From positions 66,861,319-66,925,318 of the forward strand of contig CP136069.1 of assembly GCA_032622095.1 (NCBI GenBank): a stretch of 64,000 bases of DNA, read 5' to 3'. Each line of letters starts with the position of its first letter. Position 1 is the stretch's first letter. This DNA comes from Siphonodentalium dalli. Taxonomy: Eukaryota; Mollusca; Scaphopoda; Gadilida; Siphonodentaliidae. Positions 58,601-64,000 of this stretch are shown here, one piece after another. The notes under the pieces were generated by a model, which worked only from the letters and a program-made list of their open reading frames with translations, searched no databases and had not been told where the DNA came from. The position numbers and the translations under genes were made by a program.

Positions 58601-58700
58601 TCAAGTCGATAGCTCCATCCGTTTCCGAGATCTGGTCTGCGCATGCGCGAAGCTGGCGTCGCACGGTCTCGGCGACCCGATAAAATTCGTATCCGGGGCA
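55640..58700 (+). repeat. Segmental duplication, left copy
   Basis: About 3.06 kb repeated at 59715-62775 with a constant offset of 4,075 bp. The copies look identical over most of their length. The differences I can see cluster at the right end (e.g. 58211, 58320, 58618, 58667). Confidence 0.88.
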
Positions 58701-59714
58701 AGATACATTCACATACCAAATTTCAAGTCGATAGCTCCACCCGTTTCCGAGATCTCGTCTGCGCATGCGCGAAGCTGGCGTCGCACGGGCTCGGCGACCC
58801 GATAAAATTTAATTCCGGGGCAAGATACATTCACATAGTAAATTTCAAGTCGATAGCTCCACCCTTTTCCGATATCTCGTCTGCGCATGCGCGAAGCGGG
58901 CGCCGCACGGGCTCGCCAATACGACAACGACGACCGCCTGGTCAAACTACACACACGTACCTAGTTTCGTCCAGATCGGTCGAGAATCGTAGATTTGTAT
59001 AAATGACATACAGACAGACATACAGACAGAGGTCTTCAAAATATATATGAGACTAGCCGATGAGCCCGACGTTGTCCGGGCTATTCAAAAACCAAATTTC
59101 AAGTCGATAGCTCTACCCAGCCCGAAATTTCAAGTCGATAGCTCTACCCGTTTCCGAGATCTGGTCTGCGCATGCGCGAAGCTGGCGTCGCACGGGCTCG
59201 GCGACCCGATAAAATTCGTATCCGGGGCAAGATACATTCACATAGCAAATTTCAAGTCGATAGCTCCACCCGTTTCCGAGATCTGGTCTGCGCATGCGCG
59301 AAGCTGGTGTCGCACGGGCTCGGCGACCCGATAAAATTCGTATCCGGGGCAAGATACATTCACATAGCAAATTTCAAGTCGATAGCTCCACCCGTTTCCG
59401 AGATCTCGTCTGCGCATGCGCGAAGCGGGCGCCGCACGGGCTCGCCAATACGACAACGTTCACCGCCTGGTCAAACTACACACACGTACCAAGTTTCGTC
59501 CCGATCGGTCGAGAATCGTAGATTTGTATAAATGACAGACAGACAAACAAACAAACATACATACAGACAGAGGTCTTCAAAATATATATGAGACTAGCCG
59601 ATGAGCCCGGCGTTGTCTGGGCTATTCAAAAACCAAATTTCAAGTCGATACCTCCACCCGTTTCCGAGGTCTGGTCTGCGCATGCGTTGCACGGGCGCCG
59701 CACGGGCTCGCCAA

Positions 59715-62700
59715 TACGACAACGTCCACCGCCTGGTCAAACTACACACACGTACCAAGTTTCGTCCCGATCGGTCGAGAATAGTAGAATTGTATAAAGG
59801 ACATACAGACAGACAGACAAACAGAGGTCTTCAAAATATATAAGAGACTAGCCGATGAGCCCGACGTTGTCCGGGCTATTCAAAAACCAAATTTCAAGTC
59901 GATAGCTATTCAAAAACCAAATTTCAAGTCGATAGCTCCACCCGTTTCCGAGATCTGGTCTGCGCATACGCGAAGCTGGCGTCGCACGGGCTCGGCGACC
60001 CGATAAAATTCGTATCCGGGGCAAGATACATTCACATACCAAATTTCAAGTCGATAGCTCCACCCGTTTCCGAGATCTCGTCTGCGCATGCGCGAAGCTG
60101 GCGTCGCACGGGCTCGGCGACCCGATAAAATTCGTATCCGGGGCAAGATACATTCACATACCAAATTTCAAGTCGATAGCTCCACCCGTTTCCGAGATCT
60201 CGTCTGCGCATGCGCTGCACGGGCGTCGCACATACCACAACGACCGTGTCCGTGGGATTTCACCCCTAGATAGGAAGTTTGGTCTCGATCGGTGGAGAAT
60301 CGTAGATTTGTACAAATGACAAACAGACAAACAGATAGATTGTATCAAAATATATAAGAGAGATATGTAAATTAGATAGATTGTATCAAAATATATAGGA
60401 GAGATATGTAAATTATCTACACACCATTACTGGTGTTTGTCAAAGTTTAGTGGGGTATATCAATACTCATTCACGATCATATCATTGAGGTCCGGATGAT
60501 GTGGGTTATCTCTCGAATACAGATTGTATCAAAATATATAGGAGAGACTAGCCGATGAGCCCGCGACGTTGTCCGGGCTATTCAAAAACCAAATTTAAAG
60601 TCAATAGCTCCACCCGTTTCCGAGATCTGGTCGCAGGCGCGAAGCTGGCGTCGCACGGGCTCGGCGACCCGATAAAATTCGTATCCGGGGCAAGATACAT
60701 TCACATAGCAAATTTCAAGTCGATAGCTCCACCCGTTTCCGAGATCTGGTCTGCGCATGCGCGAAGCTGGTCGCACGGGCTCGGCGACCCGATGAAATTC
60801 GTATCCTGGGCAAGATACATTCACATAGCAAATTTCAAGTCGATAGCTCCACCCGTTCCGAGATCTCGTCTGCGCGAAGCTGGCGTCGCACGGGCTCGGC
60901 GACCCGATAAAATTCGTATCCGGGGCAAGATACATTCACATACCAAATTTCAAGTCGATAGCTCAACCCGTTTCCGAGATCTGGTCTGCGCATGCGCGAA
61001 GCTTGCGTCGCACGGGCTCGGCGACCCGATAAAATTCGTATCCGGGGCAAGATACATTCACATAGCAAATTTCAAGTCGATCGCTCCACCCGTTTCCGAT
61101 ATCTTGTCTGCGCATGCGCTGCACGGGCGTCGCACGGGGTCGCCAATACCACAACGACCGTGTCCGTGGGATTTCACCCCTAGATAGGAAGTTTGGTCTC
61201 GATCGGTGGAGAATCGTAGATTTGTACAAATGACAAACAGACAATTTAAACAGATAGATTGTATCAAAATATATAAGAGAGATATGTAAATTAGATAGAT
61301 TGTATCAAAATATATAGGAGAGATATGTAAATTATCTACACACCATTACTGGTGTTTGTCAAAGTTTAGTGGGGTATATCAATACTAATTCACGATCATA
61401 TCATTGAGGTCCGGATGATGTGGGTTATCTCTCGAATACAGATTGTATCAAAATATATAGGAGAGACTATCCGATGAGCCCGCGACGTTGTCCGGGCTAT
61501 TCAAAAACCAAATTTAAAGTCAATAGCTCCACCCGTTTCCGAGATCTGGTCGCAGGCGCGAAGCTGGCGTCGCACGGGCTCGGCGACCCGATAAAATTCG
61601 TATCCGGGGCAAGATACATTCACATAGCAAATTTCAAGTCGATAGCTCCACCCGTTTCCGAGATCTGGTCTGTGCATGCGCGAAGCTGGCGTCGCACGGG
61701 CTCGGCGACCCGATGAAATTCGTATCCGGGGCAAGATACATTCACATAGCAAATTTCAAGTCGATAGCTCCACCCGTTTCCTATATCTGGTCTGCGCATG
61801 CGCGAAGCTGGCGTCGCACGGGCTCGGCGACCCGATAAAATTCGTATCCGGGGCAAGATGCATTCACATACCAAATTTCAAGTCGATAGCTCCACCCGTT
61901 TCCGAGATATGGTCTGCGCATGCGCGAAGCTTGCGTCGCACGGGCTCGGCGACCCGATAAAATTCGTATCCGGGGTAAGATACATTCACATACCAAATTT
62001 CAAGTCGATAGCTCCACCCGTTTCCGAGATCTTGTCTGCGCATGCGCTGCACGGGCGTCGCACGGGCTCCCCAATACGACAACGACGACCGCCTGGTCAA
62101 ACTACACACACGTACCAAGTTTCGTCCCGATCGGTCGAGAATCGTAGATTTGTAAAAATGACATACAGACAGACAGACAAACAAACAGAGGTCTTCAAAA
62201 TATATTATAGACTAGCCGATGAGCCCGACGTTGTCCGGGCTATTCAAAAACCAAATTTCAAGTCGATAGCTCCACCCGTTTCCGAGATCTCGTCTGCGCA
62301 TGCGCGAAGCTGGCGTCGCACGGGCTCGGCGACCCGATAAAATTCGTATCCGGGGCAAGATACATTCACATACCAAATTTCAAGTCGATAGCTCCACCCG
62401 TTTCCGAGATCTCGTCTGCGCATGCGCGAAGCGGGCGCAGCACGGGCTCGCCAATACGACATCGTCCACCGCCTGGTCAAACTACACACACGTACCAAGT
62501 TTCGTCCCGATCGGTCGAGAATCGTAGATTTGTATAAATGACATACATACAGACAGACATACAGACAAACAGACAGAGGTCTTCAAAATATATATGAGAC
62601 TAGCCGATGAGCCCGACGTTGTCCGGGCTATTCAAAAACCAAATTTCAAGTCGATAGCTATTCAAAAACCAAATTTCAAGTCGATAGCTCCACCCGTTTC

Positions 62701-62775
62701 CGAGATCTGGTCTGCGCATGCGCGAAGCTGGCGTCGCACGGGCTCGGCGACCCGATAAAATTCGTATCCGGGGCA
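59715..62775 (+). repeat. Segmental duplication, right copy
   Basis: Second copy of 55640-58700. Its distal part (from about 61600) is repeated once more from about 62925 to the window end at an offset of 1,324 bp. The joint near 62780 fuses a unit to sequence otherwise found near 59077, as expected from unequal exchange. Confidence 0.88.
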
Positions 62776-64000
62776 AGATATCCGGGCTATTCAAAAACCA
62801 AATTTCAAGTCGATAGCTCTACCCAGCCCGAAATTTCAAGTCGATAGCTCTACCCGTTTCCGAGATCTGGTCTGCGCATGCGCGAAGCTGGCGTCGCACG
62901 GGCTCGGCGACCCGATGAAATTCGTATCCGGGGCAAGATACATTCACATAGCAAATTTCAAGTCGATAGCTCCACCCGTTTCCGAGATCTGGTCTGTGCA
63001 TGCGCGAAGCTGGCGTCGCACGGGCTCGGCGACCCGATGAAATTCGTATCCGGGGCAAGATACATTCACATAGCAAATTTCAAGTCGATAGCTCCACCCG
63101 TTTCCTATATCTGGTCTGCGCATGCGCGAAGCTGGCGTCGCACGGGCTCGGCGACCCGATAAAATTCGTATCCGGGGCAAGATGCATTCACATACCAAAT
63201 TTCAAGTCGATAGCTCCACCCGTTTCCGAGATCTCGTCTGCGCATGCGCGAAGCTTGCGTCGCACGGGCTCGGCGACCCGATAAAATTCGTATCCGGGGT
63301 AAGATACATTCACATACCAAATTTCAAGTCGATAGCTCCACCCGTTTCCGAGATCTTGTCTGCGCATGCGCTGCACGGGCGTCGCACGGGCTCCCCAATA
63401 CGACAACGACGACCGCCTGGTCAAACTACACACACGTACCAAGTTTCGTCCCGATCGGTCGAGAATCGTAGATTTGTAAAAATGACATACAGACAGACAG
63501 ACAAACAAACAGAGGTCTTCAAAATATATTATAGACTAGCCGATGAGCCCGACGTTGTCCGGGCTATTCAAAAACCAAATTTCAAGTCGATAGCTCCACC
63601 CGTTTCCGAGATCTCGTCTGCGCATGCGCGAAGCTGGCGTCGCACGGGCTCGGCGACCCGATAAAATTCGTATCCGGGGCAAGATACATTCACATACCAA
63701 ATTTCAAGTCGATAGCTCCACCCGTTTCCGAGATCTCGTCTGCGCATGCGCGAAGCGGGCGCAGCACGGGCTCGCCAATACGACATCGTCCACCGCCTGG
63801 TCAAACTACACACACGTACCAAGTTTCGTCCCGATCGGTCGAGAATCGTAGATTTGTATAAATGACATACATACAGACAGACATACAGACAAACAGACAG
63901 AGGTCTTCAAAATATATATGAGACTAGCCGATGAGCCCGACGTTGTCCGGGCTATTCAAAAACCAAATTTCAAGTCGATAGCTATTCAAAAACCAAATTT

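Larger units (their letters stand above)
54837..64000 (+). repeat. 9-kb modular satellite of 122-bp units
   Basis: Modules start with CTAGCCGATGAGCCCGACG or a close variant (e.g. 54837, 55393, 55774, 56473, 58137, 58525, 59054, 59597, 59848). Each continues with one to five 122-bp units (AAATTTCAAGTCGATAGCTC ... CGGCGACCCGATAAAATTC) and ends with a tail containing CCCGATCGGTCGAGAAT and an ACAGACAGACA tract, followed by GTCTTCAAAATATAT. A second tail type (CGTGTCCGTGGGATTTCACC ... AGATATGTAAATTA) closes some modules. Frames of 60-210 aa on both strands arise from the repeat. The array runs off the right edge. Confidence 0.95.

Overview
This is animal nuclear DNA: long introns with GT/AG splice sites, no operons, no compact bacterial-type genes, and a very high load of transposon relics. 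The only clear host gene is the 3' part of a GLG1 (Golgi glycoprotein 1 / MG160 / ESL-1) orthologue on the + strand. Several dispersed repeats look like those I know from lophotrochozoan, especially bivalve, genomes: 'AGCTCACCTGAG' heads followed by CCGT-rich tracts, and phrases around 'GTCACTGGGTCAAAT' and 'TTCATATTTGGT'. My best guess is a bivalve mollusc. This rests on recollection of repeat style and was not searched.

Layout. 1-7.8 kb: two arrays of one higher-order satellite in opposite orientations (1-868 and 5311-7745). Between them lie a 1.1-kb insertion bounded by a 10-bp target duplication with one gag-like ORF (1457-2551), minisatellites and old dispersed repeats. 9.4-23.7 kb: four consecutive GLG1 coding exons (9373-9507, 12050-12170, 21994-22100, 23593-23706) that join in frame and end at a stop. 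Their introns are packed with MITEs: hAT-type with 8-bp target duplications, TA-flanked mariner-like, and TTAA-flanked piggyBac-like. Inside one TTAA composite, in the intron between the second and third exons, sits a broken exon copy that matches an earlier part of GLG1.

24-35 kb: more TTAA elements, several nested, many carrying the same ~70-bp hairpin; a PIF/Harbinger relic; a TA-flanked element full of CTTAAG motifs. 35.9-39.1 kb: a 3.1-kb foldback-like element whose arms carry runs of contiguous, perfectly spaced heat-shock-element units. 39.8-46.4 kb: a LINE reverse-transcriptase fragment split by a hAT MITE, then a decayed Ty3/gypsy-like retrotransposon on the - strand, itself hit by a TTAA element. 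47.5-54.2 kb: a second foldback-like region, a LINE endonuclease fragment, a TTAA element with another TIR element nested in it, and two further gag-like fragments.

54.8-64 kb (window end): a tandem array of 122-bp units grouped into head-units-tail modules. A block of about 3 kb is repeated at an offset of 4,075 bp, and a segment of about 1.1 kb or more is repeated again at 1,324 bp. Almost every 122-bp unit contains the palindrome TGCGCATGCGC.

Apart from GLG1 nothing here looks like a functioning host gene. The interest lies in how the mobile elements are built and nested, and in the transcription-factor-like motifs that some of them multiply.
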